Source: Lepidostoma basale
Lineage: Eukaryota; Arthropoda; Insecta; Trichoptera; Lepidostomatidae
DNA length: 64,000 bases
Direction: 5' to 3'
Assembly: GCA_022606425.2 (NCBI GenBank)
Contig: JAHDVF020000676.1
Location: forward strand, 620,001-684,000
The translations under genes were made by a program, and so were the position numbers. Below the pieces are notes generated by a model. The model saw only the letters and a program-made list of their open reading frames with translations, searched no databases and had not been told where the DNA came from. Below, piece after piece: positions 1-11,455 of this stretch (positions within the stretch are counted from its first letter, which is position 1; each line of letters begins with the position of its first letter).

Positions 1-740
1 TTAATAATAATCAGAATTTATCGGGTACATCGGAGGTATTTGGTGAAAATCGAAAACAAATTCGCGTATAAACAGCGATTTGAGTGCGTCACACTATATT
101 CGCATCTCACTCTTGCATATGTTCTAACTCAATGTTCTCACTCTCGCCGTCCCGCCGCGCCGGCAGTTGCTTTCGAGCTTGCAACCAGAGCGGACCTATG
201 CCCGTTCCGTGAGCGTTTCCAGATGTTTTTTTTAAATGTTTTTAGCAATTAAATCTCAATTATTATAATTTTTGACTTCAATTATAATTATATAAGGGGA
301 TTAGCTATGAATGTTCCTATTTTTCCGATTTAATATCGCTAATTTTTTAACGCGTACTGACTACCCTACACCGGAACGCACGTTTTAATTTTAGCACCGT
401 AAGGAAAGATTAATGATTTATTTTTGGTATTCCTAAACCCCACTTAACAAATGAAAAGTTATAATTATTAACTATGATTCGAATACGCTTTTCAATCCAT
501 TGATATAATTGTATTTTCTTTTGATCCATTTTATACTTTTAAAAACACTTATTTAAGCATAAATTCATATTAACGATTACGATAATTTAACATTTGGTAC
601 AATATTGGTGAAAAATATAGGATTAGCATTTTTTAAATTAATCTTAGAATTCTTTTCATATTCATTTAAAAATATTACAGTCTTTAATTTGACATTTACC
701 GAAATTCCTCGTTTATATTTTAACGTATATCATCAAATGT
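1..740. other. AT-rich stretch, no gene recognised
   Basis: Mostly A+T-rich sequence. Positions 130-230 are GC-richer and sit in a 70-codon open frame with no family resemblance that I can see. I see no repeat family matched elsewhere in the window. Confidence 0.4.
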
Positions 741-744
741 TTAG

Positions 745-905
745 TTGTTTTAAAGATAATCAAATGATTGAACTGAAATCTCTTCTCTCTAATAATTAAA
801 TAAAACGATGTTTTATAAAACAACTTCCACATTTGCCTAAATTTTGACAGCGACCGGTTTCGCCAGGCTCCCTGGCATCGGCAGACTGGTGACACGGCCA
901 TTTAC
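745..905 (-). repeat. H3 hammerhead-like repeat, single arm
   Basis: One arm of the repeat that forms perfect foldbacks at 18.8 and 38.4 kb. Read on the minus strand it carries a GCCAG-type hairpin followed by GAAACCGGTC. The A+T flank (AATAATTAAATAAAACGATG on the plus strand) matches the other copies. After the arm the sequence GGTGACACGG and a TATATA-containing run continue into 906-930, resembling (inverted) the copy near 57.7 kb. Confidence 0.6.
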
Positions 906-1361
906 TCTCTTCTTTATATACCCATAGATCAGGGGTGGCAAACATGAATCTATACAAGAATAATTTCAAAACTATTATGTAAAATTTACTGAAATGTACA
1001 CGTTATTTGAATAGATTGATTTTACAGAACAATGGAATTTAATTTGATTGCAGCCGATATACCTATAAATAATGTTTGAAAAAATAATGTGGACTCAAAT
1101 TTATCCACCAAATTACGAATAGTCTTCTCGGTAGGACGCTCATGGCGACCGTAAAATGGGCGAAGCGCGCGGAACGTTGCCCGAACAGAACACCCATTTT
1201 AATAAAACAATTTTATATATTAACGCTATATTCGTCCGTGGTGATTTGGCAAATAGATTGAATAAATGACAGCCAATTTGACAGATGTCGCTATAACAAT
1301 ATTGCCGCTATCAACTGTCAAAGTTCGGAAGTCCGAAGAGAAGAGAGAAGACCCTTAAAAT
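906..1361. other. Unassigned sequence with a shared CAGGGGTGG segment
   Basis: The motif CAGGGGTGGCAAAC near 930 recurs, inverted, near 57.7 kb with the same flanking sequence, so the two stretches probably belong to one dispersed element. Nothing coding is visible. Positions 1120-1340 are GC-richer and look single-copy. Confidence 0.35.
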
Positions 1362-1565
1362 AATTTAACACAAAATGTTCTTTTTAGATGGTGCACATAT
1401 TGTCTATTTAATTAACTCCACCGTTTTTTTAATTTAGCACATAATGTAATAAACACATAATGTTTTTTTCGATGTTGCACATGCTGATATGGACGATCCG
1501 GACTTTTGTGTTTATTTAATTTATGTTACACGCATCCACACGTTTTTTATTCAATTTCAAGGTAA
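1362..1565 (+). repeat. Dispersed repeat I
   Basis: About 200 bp found again at 42478-42690 (same strand) and in part at 30060-30150 (inverted). It includes the shared segments ACAAAATGTTCTTTTTAG and GACGATCCGGACTTTTGTG and two CACATAATG half-repeats. It has no coding potential and the element class is unknown. Two of the three copies abut element S. Confidence 0.6.
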
Positions 1566-2330
1566 TTACAATAGAAAACTTCAATGTTAACGTGAAACCC
1601 TTTATTAAATAATAGTTTTTAAAAAGTCGTAAATAAAATCGGAATTTATGTTTTCTTTAACAAAAAGAGGTGTGGATAAAGAAATAATTGCAATACACGT
1701 AGGTCCACCTAGAGCAATAAAGCACGAGTCACAAATGTGAACAGGTATGGACATAAAACGGAAAAGTATTTCACTAAACAAGCTTTTAGTTTCCAATTTA
1801 TTTTAGTGTAATTGAGTTATACACTTCTCGCTGTAAAAAGAAACGGTTCTTCAAATGCTCATAAACGGGAGAAATAAAAAATTTACGGTCAGAACTTTTA
1901 CATAAAATTGGTACAAATACCTTTGAAAGGTACATCGGTGTTTGTTCTCCAAAGCAGGAAGGAGTTTTATTTATGGTTTTATTAATTTGTTTCTCTCCCG
2001 TCTACAGCGAGCATCGAGTTTCGCTTTTGGTTAAAGGAAATATATTTCTTCCTTATAAGGAGCGATCCACACCGTATACGATTCTCGATGTATCACATAA
2101 ATTCACATTAGTTTCGGCAACTTTCCTCACTCTGGTTTTCTCTTCGTTATTTTTAGTAAAAGTGCAAACAAGACTTTCATTTTAAAGGCGTTCCTAAGTT
2201 TTAAATTTTACGTCGTTGGTAAAATTCAATAACAATTTGAAGATTTCGAATATTTGAAAAAATAAAGTTGCTATTTGAAAATTCATTTTAAAAGTTCATT
2301 GTAAATAATAAAAAATATATAAATAAAATA
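1566..2330. other. AT-rich stretch, nothing recognised
   Basis: Short open frames at 1605-1796 (minus) and 1973-2185 (plus) show no family motif. I see no repeat shared with the rest of the window. Confidence 0.35.
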
Positions 2331-2333
2331 CAT

Positions 2334-2420
2334 GTTTTTTACCACTTGAGTATTATATTTTAAACGACTAGTTTCGGAAGCTACAGATGCTTGGTAAAAA
2401 ACAAGTGTTTTATTTATAAT
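2334..2420 (-). repeat. H4-like hammerhead-like repeat, short arm
   Basis: Minus strand: a short hairpin-forming run followed by GAAACTAGTC, that is GAA, the self-complementary ACTAGT, then C. CCACTTGAG and ACAAGTG at the two ends are related inverted termini like those of the H4 copies at 22.4 and 47.4 kb. Confidence 0.45.
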
Positions 2421-2491
2421 TTAATCATGTCCTACCACAATGTGAATGCCGAAACAATAAATAACGTAAATAATGAAATTAACAATTAAAT

Positions 2492-2640
2492 TGACGATCT
2501 TTGCGAGTGGCAGAATTTATGATACACCGAAGGTCTCGGGTTCGATTCCCGGCGATGGTAATGTGATGTAACATTATCTTTGGTCTGGTGTAGAATTCAC
2601 ATGACTATAAAATGGCGAAAGATTAGCCATCATCTAGAAG
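2492..2640 (+). repeat. tRNA-derived SINE, truncated copy
   Basis: Contains the B box GGTTCGATTCC inside CGGGTTCGATTCCCGGCGAT and the downstream SINE body TGGTCTGGTGTAGAATTCAC. The A-box end has diverged. Same family as the better copy at 54846-55085. Confidence 0.75.
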
Positions 2641-2700
2641 TTTTATTATATTGTATAAAAATTACATGTTCCGCTTTGCTAAGGCATTTTCATATCACAG
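2627..2700. repeat. H2 fragment
   Basis: CTAGAAGTTTTATTATATTG followed by ACATGTTCCGCTTTGCTAAG matches one arm of the H2 foldbacks at 50.1 and 51.1 kb, with substitutions. Confidence 0.5.
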
Positions 2701-2784
2701 AGGCATGATTACTGCTTTTAAATCAGATTTACGAACATTCGTCTAAGAGATCTCGTTTCTACTTTCATCTTTCTTTTGCCAGTT

Positions 2785-3070
2785 TCATGCTTCAAATCAA
2801 TCAAATCAGTTTATTTTCTCAAAAGATATTACAAACAACAATTCTAGTTTAAGGCATCTATTGAGAACAGGTAAAACATAAAAAAAATATAATACCAGGA
2901 ACGCATGAGAGATGGTTCGACATTAGGAATACATTAAAGTATTTGTCTTCTGAACGTACTTTCACGAATATGAAAGACGTCGATCTCCGAAGTGATCACG
3001 TTCAGCAGTTTGAAAGCTCTCCCCACCGGCATCACCAGAGGCAGGTTGGTTCTGCATAATACAGAAGGGT
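2785..3070 (-). mobile_element. Jockey-like non-LTR retrotransposon 3' end
   Basis: Minus-strand 3' end. It shares with 4845-5080 and 49530-49895 the 3' UTR segments AGGAACGCAT, GTTCGACATTAGGA and TTCACGAATATGAA, plus the end of the protein (CAGAACCAACCTGCCTCTGG on the minus strand). Only the last residues of the reverse-transcriptase protein survive. Confidence 0.65.
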
Positions 3071-3239
3071 CGGTACAATAACACCACTGTGCACTGTAAT
3101 CTCAGCTTATTTAGAATTTAGAGAGCGCCTTTACGATTTTTTTGTATCAAATAGAATAAATTTTTATAGTCATCTTGTAATAAAGTCCGAGAAAAACGTG
3201 ATTAAATGTATTAGGATTTTTATTATTATTATTTTATTA

Positions 3240-3505
3240 TATTTTAGATAAATGAGACATAACTAACATTGAGGTGACTTATTTGGACACAAAACAGTTG
3301 AGCTAAAATAACTTCATCAATGGATCCCAAATATGTCGAAATCAGTGAAGAAGTACTTCTTCCAGAATTGATAATATATTTTTTAATGAACGCTGTATCA
3401 CTAACATTTAATATATGTCCAAATCTGAGGCGATTAAATTAAATTTCGAATTGCTCTCTCTACTGGCATCACCAAAGTCAGGTTGGTTCTGTGTATAAAT
3501 ATATG
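3240..3505 (-). mobile_element. Jockey-like 3' end, second subfamily
   Basis: The 3' UTR (TATTTGGACACAAAA, TTGGGATCC on the minus strand) matches the plus-strand copy at 23690-23955. The protein end (CAGAACCAACCTGACTTTGG on the minus strand) is the same RTN motif as in the other jockey copies. Strongly 5' truncated. Confidence 0.6.
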
Positions 3506-3579
3506 TAAACGTATACAACTTTTTTATTGTAGTTTCAACGAAATTTTGATGCATGATATTATATTTTGTGGCTGTTGGT

Positions 3580-3830
3580 TTTCACAGCGGGATCCTTCAG
3601 GAGGAGATGACTTCATACAAGACCGGCCCTAATGGGTCCCGCCCAGGATTAGCGGGCTCCGTTACTTATCCCATACTCCATCAAAGGATCTACGAAAGGA
3701 CCGAGGTTTGATGTAATGTAACGTTTATATATCCCCGCCGAGGAAATTAATCGGAACGCTCCCGAAACCCTTATGTGACGAGGAAGAAAAAGGTCCCCTA
3801 GAAATTGTAATTACGTCGTGAGTATGTACA
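3580..3830. other. GC-richer island, apparently single copy
   Basis: About 250 bp clearly richer in G+C than its surroundings, without an ORF or any match elsewhere in the window. It may be ancestral sequence between insertions. Function unknown. Confidence 0.35.
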
Positions 3831-3959
3831 AGCTTGAATATAATATTTTTTATTTAATATTGATGAAACAAAGCAAAACGTGTCAATGTTATTATACCCA
3901 GAAAACGGACGTTTTAATCAATAAATAATAATTTTTACATATTTGATTTCTATAAAACT

Positions 3960-4135
3960 AAATAACTTACCATCATGCCGTCTCCCCGGAAGGCTAGGCA
4001 GAAATAATGGACCTCCACACTGTTATATCCTGACATACTTTTATTGCTTCCTATACATTCATACATCTTGTCATGTTCGCACGTCGATTTCTCCGACTCC
4101 TCACGTGACCGAAATTCAAAATTTGATTGATTTTG
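3960..4135 (-). mobile_element. RTE-A 3' fragment
   Basis: Minus strand encodes the last part of the RTE-A protein (the region of NRRACMTRCMN and LSAYPSG) with several substitutions, followed by the ATGGTAAGTTA 3' end. The (GTTA)n tail is reduced. Confidence 0.7.
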
Positions 4136-4164
4136 ATTTCTTTATCATTATTTAAGAAACTGAT

Positions 4165-4420
4165 TAATTTATCGATTGTTTCTTGAGCAATGATGTAAAA
4201 CTCCATATTAAATAATTTATATGAATGAAGACGCCTTTTTTCTAGAAGTTTCATTATAATTTATTTGAATGACACGTTTCGCCTTTCTAAGGCATAATCA
4301 AATATTAAATAATCTCTTATCCCAATTGTACTTGAAAACATGTCATTCCTAAAAATTATAATATAACTTCTAGATAACGGACGCTTTGTTTGGATTAAAT
4401 ATCGGTATCATTTTTAACAA
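4165..4420. repeat. H2 foldback, degenerate
   Basis: Left arm has GATGTAAAACTCCATATTAA, CTAGAAGTTTC and ACGTTTCGCCTTTCTAAGGC. The right arm has ACATGTCATTCC and CTTCTAGATAACGGACG in inverted order. It is the same foldback plan as 50.1 kb, but the centre is eroded. Confidence 0.6.
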
Positions 4421-4467
4421 TAATTACGCTCTTAAATTATAAGAACGCTTGAAATAATATTTATAAA

Positions 4468-4805
4468 TTGAGATTGACGAATGATGATGTTATGAACAAA
4501 TTAATGAAAGGATCAATAAGATGGTTTGGACACATAAAAATAACGAATGAAGAAAGAATGGTAAAAATAGTATATGTCAACAATGTAAATGGAACTGGAA
4601 ATGGAGAAAGACCGAGGAAAACGTGGCACGATCAAATAAATCAAAAATTGAATGCCGGCCACGTGAGGAGTCAAATAAATCGACGCGTGTGCATGACACG
4701 ATGTATGAATGTAGAGGAACGAGAGAAATAGATCAGGACAGAAAAGTATGGCAGTCCATTATTTCTGCATACCCCTTCGGAGATAGGGCGTCATGGTTAG
4801 TTATA
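4468..4805 (+). mobile_element. RTE-A C-terminal fragment
   Basis: A plus-strand frame reads MNKLMKGSIRWFGH, then RPRKTWHDQINQ and NRRVCMTRCMNVEE, and breaks near 4730. A different frame continues to the end of the family and the sequence TCATGGTTAGTTA. The copy is 5' truncated and frameshifted. No TSD is apparent. Confidence 0.8.
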
Positions 4806-4844
4806 ACAAATTTAGGTGAAAGTTAAAATATTAGAAATTATTAA

Positions 4845-5080
4845 AAGTAATCAAATCAAATCAGTTTATTTACTCAAAAGACATTACAAACAGCATAAAT
4901 GTTTAAGGCATCTTTTAAGTACAGGTAAGATATTATACACATAAAACATAATACCAGGAACGCATTAGTGATGGTTCGACATTAGGAAGACAAGATACTT
5001 TCCAAAGTCAAGAGTATTTGTCCCCTGAACGTACTTTCACTAACATGAAGGACGTCGATCTCCGAGGAGACCGCGTTAAA
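4845..5080 (-). mobile_element. Jockey-like 3' end
   Basis: Minus-strand 3' UTR ending in ATTTGATTTGATT next to TTTGAGTAAATAAACTGA, a poly-A-signal-like tail. It matches 2785-3070 and 49530-49895. The protein end is nearly gone. The open frame spanning 5018-5347 is accidental. Confidence 0.65.
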
Positions 5081-6111
5081 ACTAAACAATACGAGGTTAA
5101 TATAATTAGAATGTCAGGTCTATTAACATCTTTTCTTGTTCTTGGAATGTCACTTTGGCCAATAAAATTAGTAATTTCATTATTAATAAATGAGCCAAGG
5201 AAAAATATTCGATTTATACCTTATTTTGCTAAAGTAATTAACACCTGTTTGGTTATCCGGGAGATCCGGTATCCGGAACACCTCCGGTCCCAATTTATCC
5301 GGATGAACTATGTTCTACTGAATGTGAATTTTTTTTTACTACAATAAGATATTCACCCTCAGAAAGCATCTATCTCTTATGTATTAAACTGCTATTTGCT
5401 TCTCTTTTTATTGTACAAAAATGTTTATCTTTACCAAACTGTTCTCGAATATTTTTTATTGATTGTCTCCTGTTTTTCTTTTTTTCTTACTTGCTCTCAT
5501 TTGTTTTCTTATTATATTATTTGTAATTATTTTTTTTATAAATTGTTAATTTTATTTCTGTATATTGTGATTATAAACGAATTGGATTTGTTACTCTGTA
5601 ATGTTTATAATTTTTTGAATAAATAAATTGAAATTGAATATTGCGAAATAATATTTTTTTCCCTTGTTTTTCTCCCACATTGGTACAAAAGTTGAAAATT
5701 TGTGTTAAAATAAATCAATTTTTAATTATTTTACTGATCACGTATTGCGTACGTATATTACGTTACTAAAATATTATAATAATCCAAGAATGGACATTTG
5801 TTTAAGCGATAACAAAAGAGTAGCGCGTTGAAGGAAATTTCATTAATGTTGAATTGACGTTATTGCGCGATAGTTAGGACAGGCGACCATCGCCATCGCT
5901 GCAAACAGATGCGACAAAGTAGTGTACCCACGATGTCGGCTTGGTTACATAACACTTCTCCTATACCAGATAATACACGGCTGCTAACAAAAGGCCTGTC
6001 TAGGTTTATATATTAATGTATATCTAGATTGAAACCGATGAAAATAGAGTTATATGGGTTAATTTCGTGATACAAATATAAAAACGTGATACAAGTATTT
6101 TTTCTTTTTAA
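5081..6111. other. AT-rich stretch with a pogo/Tigger-like end
   Basis: Positions 5240-5320 contain repeated TATCCGG and GATCCGG motifs with CACCTCCGGTCCCAA, reminiscent of pogo/Tigger termini; I found no second end. Positions 5340-5870 are very A+T-rich. Positions 5870-6010 are GC-richer and not repeated in the window. Confidence 0.35.
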
Positions 6112-6123
6112 TAATGTGTAACT

Positions 6124-6612
6124 AACTAACTAACTAACCATCACGTCGTCTCCCGGAAGGAGCAGGCAGAAAGAATGGACTGCCACACTTTTCTTTCCGC
6201 AACATTCATACATGTTGTCATGCACGCGCGTCGATTTCTCTGACTTCTCACATGGTCGATATTCTATATTTGAATTATTTGATCGTGCTTCGTTTTTCTC
6301 GGTCTTCCTCTATTTCTGGTTCCATTTACATCGTTAACATATACTTTTTTTACCATTCTTTCTTCATTCATTCTTTCCAAATGTCCAAACCATCTTAATG
6401 ATCTTTTCATTATTATGTTCATAGCACCATCATTCGCACCGCATTCACTTCTTATATTTTTATTCGACACTCTATCATACACAGTGTATCCACACATTCG
6501 TCTAAGATATCTCATTTCTACTGCATTTATTCTACTTTCATCCTTCTTTTGCCAGTTTAATGCTTCGCTTCCATACATAAAGGTCGGCAGAAGAACAATA
6601 ATGTGTGTAAGG
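6124..6612 (-). mobile_element. RTE-A copy with target-site duplication
   Basis: A 489-bp 5'-truncated insertion on the minus strand. The protein includes MYGSEALNWQKKDESRINAV, RRMCGYTVYDRVSN, LRWFGHLERMNEERMVKKVY and RPRKTKHDQI, then shifts frame before the end. It ends in four tandem GTTA units. A 12-bp direct repeat TAATGTGTAACT flanks it at 6112-6123 and 6613-6624, as expected for target-primed integration. Confidence 0.85.
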
Positions 6613-6704
6613 TAATGTGTAACTATAGTGTGTAACTATATTAATTTTCATATTTTGTGAAATCGATGTTTGTTGAAGTCTCTATGAGATGAATAAAATG
6701 ATTC

Positions 6705-6885
6705 AAATATAAATTAATTTAATTTATCTAGATACATTCATTACAAACAAGAATAAGGTTTAAGGGATATATTGAGAACAGGTAACATGCAGTATATTTT
6801 ATACCAGGAATGCATGAGGGATCGTTCGACTTTAGAAAGACAAGATATCAGAGAGATTGATAGAGTACTTGCCTTCTGAATTGAT
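6705..6885 (-). mobile_element. Jockey-like 3' UTR fragment
   Basis: Minus-strand sequence with ATACCAGGAATGCATGAGGG and CGTTCGACTTTAGAAAGACA on the plus strand, homologous to the 3' UTR of the copies at 2785 and 4845. No coding part remains. Confidence 0.55.
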
Positions 6886-7003
6886 GTATGTGTACAGTAT
6901 TTGTATTATATGAGTTAGAGGTATATGGGCCGTACCGTGTCGCCAGCATCGTTTTAGGATATAGCATTCAATTTCGTAATAATACGTATGCTACGCTTTA
7001 CAC

Positions 7004-7284
7004 CAGTGATTCCCAAAGTGGTCTATATAGACCCCCAGGGGTCCATGTCAGAGAAAATAAGTTGGGGGTCTATGAAATGAAAATGGGGGTCCACGATAGT
7101 AGATATCATGTCGGATGGTTCGACCATCCGACATGAGACACTTGGCCATATTTTTTGTTTTTAAACTGCTTTTATATTTATAGATGAATTTGCAAAAAAA
7201 ATCAATTTACGAAAGCAGCGTGTCTTTACAAAATAGAAGAAATCGACAAGGGGTCTACGAGACAAGAAAGTTTGGGAACCGCTG
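7004..7284. mobile_element. hAT-like MITE
   Basis: A 281-bp element with imperfect terminal inverted repeats: CAGTGATTCCCAAAG at the left and CTTTGGGAACCGCTG-like at the right. The flanking 8-bp direct repeats CTTTACAC (6996-7003) and CTTTACAT (7285-7292) differ at one base. An 8-bp duplication and CAGNG termini are typical of hAT elements. It has no transposase, and contains an internal palindrome at GGATGGTTCGACCATCC. Confidence 0.8.
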
Positions 7285-7299
7285 CTTTACATAGTGAGT

Positions 7300-7940
7300 T
7301 ATTAATTATCGTTCGATAATACACAAAACACAATATTTAAGATATATTAAAAAACTTTAAGTTATCGTATCAATTAAGAAAACAACTTATAATGTTTCTT
7401 GAACAACAATGTAAAACTCTCATATCTTATTAGAAGCAATAAAATCAAATATTTTTTTTCTTGCCACATAAAACAGCGACGCGTTTGATTTTCGCTATAT
7501 TTTAGTATGCATTAGCAAGGTAATGCAACTTAACTAAGTAATTCAACATATCAATCTCCTTGAGTACATTTAAAATTCGTTTCAGCTTCTATTTACTTAT
7601 CTTGCAGTCGTAACTTGGTTGTAAGTTTCCTCGCATCATATTAGATACATATTTTAAATTCTCGTCGCTGGAGTTTGACCTATTTATTGAAACCTCCACA
7701 TGCCTTTATTGAGTTTTATGTATCGTTGCGAAATTCCTTTTGCCATTAGAAGGGAAGGGTAGATGACAGATAGCTTCATTTCATACAGATAGTTATCATA
7801 TGCCTCAACATCCTTACTTTTTCTTATACGCAATATTATCGAAATCTGACACTCCATTCCACATGCTAGAATATTCGCTATCTACGAGGTAACACAGAAG
7901 CTGTATTTCGTCATGGTTGTTTTTGAATAATAGTATCTAC
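7300..7940. other. AT-rich stretch with an H2 scrap
   Basis: Positions 7390-7440 (TTTCTTGAACAACAATGTAA) match the outer end of the H2 foldbacks. I recognise nothing in the remainder. Confidence 0.35.
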
Positions 7941-7944
7941 CCAA

Positions 7945-8295
7945 TAGTAAAAATTGTATGTTTTTTTTAAATATTGAAGTATACTCGTATGTAAGATATT
8001 TTTTATTACTATATCTCTACATGAGGGAGTATAGTAGTTATCTGTGGCTCTATCCCATGGTATTTCTTTTATGAATGCTTGGAACCAATTCTTTACAGCT
8101 TCGAAGAGATGGGCATCTCATTACCCATTTTTTTAAAATTAATCTGGTGATATTTCGACAGCTCGGTCGTGCTAGAGGGTGTTTTGGGCTTTTTGTCCCT
8201 GATAGATTTCTCCGACAGCGACAGCACAGATTGTTTTATCTACCGGCCACCAGAACCAATGGTGACACCGGTGGGAAGAGTAATTAGTCTGCTGA
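7945..8295 (+). mobile_element. Jockey-like C-terminal fragment
   Basis: The frame near 8075 reads LGTNSLQLRRDGHLITHFFK, then VPDRFLRQRQHRLFYLPATR, a typical C-terminus of insect jockey-group reverse transcriptases. Upstream, the YLYMREY-like part lies in another frame. It is broken by frameshifts and lacks the usual 3' UTR. Confidence 0.7.
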
Positions 8296-8299
8296 ACTG

Positions 8300-8950
8300 A
8301 TATACTCGTATATTTAAATATATTCATTATCCAACTTCCTGCGCGCTATTCTATCAATAGTTAGTACGATGTGTGAAAACGATACTTTAATTGTGCCGAG
8401 TGTATAAGGTCAGCGATTATAATTAATTTTGTTTCTTTGGTGTTAATTCTTCAGCTATATATTTAAGTATTCTTCTTACATCGTACAATGTACGTTCGTC
8501 AATAATTAATCTTAAATAATTGTTTTTCTAGACTTTTATTCCCATTCACACTGCTTCACCTTACAACACCATTTTTCATTATTTAAAATGAACTTCTAAC
8601 ATGAAATTTCATATAACAACATTAATATTTTCATTGTTTATTCATTTATATTGGTCTTTAATTCGAAAATAATATATGGCATATAAGATATTTTTGAGAT
8701 CAAAAATACAAAAATTCTAGGTGATTTAGACGTTTCATTTCTAATCTTTGGGACGTTTCTAGAGAATTTTTTTTATATATCTTCATAATTCACCATCATT
8801 TTGTGTTAATGTGGATAATTGAAAAAAAAAATTAATTTGTAACACAACATTTTAAATCTAAAAAACATAATGTTATTTCAACAAATTTATTACAACAAAT
8901 ACACAAAACTAGAGATGAAAATATGTATTTATTTATTATTTATGTAATAG
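8300..8950. other. AT-rich stretch, nothing recognised
   Basis: No ORF with family motifs and no repeat shared with the rest of the window. It may include the outer part of the H5-like element that follows. Confidence 0.3.
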
Positions 8951-8954
8951 TTAG

Positions 8955-9005
8955 TATTTACACTGACGAAGGAATTCTGTGTCCTGAAACATGTTAGTTT
9001 TTGTT
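8955..9005 (+). ncRNA. Hammerhead-like motif, H5 family
   Basis: Box CTGACGA at 8963-8969 is followed by a 4-bp hairpin (AGGA 8970-8973 with TCCT 8982-8985) and GAAA at 8986-8989. Stem III could be ACATGT (8989-8994), with the cleavage base T at 8995. All hammerhead core positions fit without an extra nucleotide. Stem I is weak, so activity is doubtful. Confidence 0.5.
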
Positions 9006-9249
9006 TTTAATTTTTAATTTTATTTTATTAAAGTGTTATACGAGTATTATAAAGTTAAAAAGATGTTTCAAACTTTCATGTGATTAAAAATTAAAAGTTC
9101 ATATTTTCTTCTAGAGATTAATACATTTATGTCAGCGGTTAAAATGTTTAGTAACCACTGACTTTGGTGCTTTTGAGTTCGTAGTATTTAAGCACCGTGG
9201 TGATATTAAACAGGGGTTTACATATTCAAATTTTTACTTCACGTAGAAC

Positions 9250-9490
9250 ATCGCATTAGCAGGGGCACCAACTGTGATTGGATCAAAAGCTATAAATTTG
9301 AACGGCCCTAATTCGGAATTCCGGGCGGTAAATTCTTCCAGGGCCGTCACGTAGTTCAGGGCCCGCAGCGCCCGTGCCAGGTGGCGGGTAATGTGTTACC
9401 TTCCTCCCCTAATTACCCCCAGACCCGGCTGGGCCTGCAATTACAGGACAGGCTAACAACGGGAGGCCATGTTGCTTGTGTTAATTGATT
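9250..9490. other. GC-rich single-copy island
   Basis: About 240 bp with GGGCGG, GCCCGCAGCGCCCG and CCAGACCCGGCTGGGCC, far richer in G+C than the flanks. There is no coding frame of note and no repeat match. Candidate conserved non-coding sequence. Confidence 0.4.
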
Positions 9491-10370
9491 TTTTAAATTT
9501 ATCTGTTGACTGTGCGTAATCAGATCAGCGCTGTATCATTAAAGATATTTCAATAAATCTATTTATTTACTAGTGAATTGTGAAATGAGTCTTTTTGTTA
9601 AAATGCATATTTTAAAACGATTATGCCTAATCGAAGTGGGTGATATATTGAGATGATGAGACAATATCGAACTCTATGAATCCCACCAGCACGGTAACTT
9701 AAGATAATACAAAGAGGGCTTCGTTTGTGAGTCAAGTTTTAGGCATGGAAAATACTTCCCAATGTGGTGTTACGAATCTAAATGAAGAACAGATCGTGTT
9801 ATATATTTTAAAAATAAATCTATCGACTAAGATCATCATAACGACAAACAAAATTTTATTATTTATATTAATATAATCTTGATAAAGTATGCAGTTAAGA
9901 TTTGTAAAGAAATAGATAATAATAATAACTCTTCCATCTTCCTGTTTATCGCACTAACTACGCTCAGAGCGCGGCATTGTATCGAATCTGTGACAACTAC
10001 AACAAGCATTTTGGGGATATTGATGTTTTTTATTTGAACGAGCGAAATTTTAAGAAAACGATCGGAGCAACATTTCGGCGCGGATGTGACCCATAATATT
10101 ATAATACTCGTATATTACTTTTTTATTTATCTTAATTTTATTTTTTATTTCCAGTACTATAAGTATTTTAACTCTTAAATATTACGTATACCTTATTTTG
10201 TCTTAGTTTAACTTCAATCTCGTTTCACACTATCATTTGTTAATTGTTAACTATTATTTTATATTTGTGGTAGCATGTAATTGGCCTTATTTTAATTATT
10301 ATAAATGTTTTATTATATATATGTTATTGATATCGCTGTATGTTACCCTTAATAAATAAATAAATAAACT
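9491..10370. other. AT-rich stretch, nothing recognised
   Basis: No ORF with a family motif. The end (AATAAATAAATAAATAAA near 10350) looks like the A-rich tail of an unidentified element. Confidence 0.3.
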
Positions 10371-10374
10371 TGCA

Positions 10375-10985
10375 CACAACACGGAACAGTTCCTCCACAC
10401 TTCTGATGCTGGTCCACTCCCTCACGTTTCGCAGTCAGGACATCTGTCTCCTACCGGGCCCTCGGCGTCCCTCAATTTTCTCATCCAATATCAGTTGGAG
10501 AAGGTCTTACTTTTCCCCACGCAGTACATGACCCAGATATGAAATAATTGATAGTTGATAACAGCTCCCTGTCAACTCTAGCTCGCCTTAGGATTAGGGT
10601 ATTGGTAACCATGTCTGTCCAGGGAATTCTGAGCATTCGGCGATAGAGCCACGTTTCAAATGCTTCCTGTCTGTTTATTAAGTTGACTTTTAAGGTCCAC
10701 GTTTCACACCCATACAAAATGTTAAAACAGACCACAAGCATTTGATTATTCTTTGGCAGAGTTTCAAATTTATGTTATCATTGCAGAAGATTGATTTTAT
10801 TTTGTTGTTGCCTCAATTCTGCATTTTATCTCTACATCTGGGTCAAAAGATTGCGTTAGTATAGGGCCGAGGTATTTAAATTTCTAGACCCTTTCAACGT
10901 CACGGCCGTTCAAATGCAATACTGACCCACTGTTATCAAGCCGTCCGAATGTCATCCATTTGGTATATCTAGGCAACCATATAGT
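10375..10985 (-). mobile_element. RTE-C C-terminal fragment
   Basis: A minus-strand frame (10741 to 10481) reads ILYGCETWTLKVNLINRQEA, then FETWLYRRMLRIPWTDMVTN, the conserved C-terminal region of an RTE-like reverse transcriptase. Homology continues on both sides in other frames. It is 5' truncated, lacks a clear microsatellite tail and is not functional. Confidence 0.75.
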
Positions 10986-11455
10986 GCACATCACTTATTC
11001 TTTAAATTGAGCGAACATACTTCTTAGAAATGAGTCTCGTAACAAGTAGTGGAGATAATAAATTCAGCTTCGTGAAGTGAATTTAAAAGATTTAGCAAAG
11101 AGCAGGACCCAGGCTAAATTAAACATATCAGATTACGCAGGATTACTTTGTAATTTTCAGAGCTAAAATGTAAAACTTTCTGTTTCCTTCCGCTCCTAAT
11201 AACTTATATGGAGCCGCTGGGGGCGGCCTGGGAGGGGGTGCTGGAAGCCTGTTTCCACTGTTAAAGGATTCAGTAATTTTGGAAAGCGTTAATTTCGTGT
11301 GAATCATTTATTTCAGCGTCTGATTACGGGGAAGGGGGTTCTGTGATGGTGGAAACTTATTGCAAACACAATACTACATGTTTACTTAATCAAATTATTA
11401 TAATTAATATTATTATTGTAGATTTACGGGTATACGAATTTATACTTATTTACTT
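10986..11455. other. Unassigned, with a GC-richer segment
   Basis: Positions 11200-11345 are G-rich (GGGGGCGGCCTGGGAGGGGG) and look single-copy. No gene is recognised. Confidence 0.3.

Noticed and set aside
40..252. 70-codon open frame near the left edge
   Set aside because: No domain, signal or family motif; GC-richer segment only. Length is within chance expectation.
5018..5626. Open frames of 109 and 76 codons
   Set aside because: The first starts in a reversed jockey 3' UTR, the second is a low-complexity AT-rich run rich in F, L and Y.
6888..7136. 82-codon open frame
   Set aside because: It runs through the left half of a hAT-like MITE defined by its ends and 8-bp duplications.
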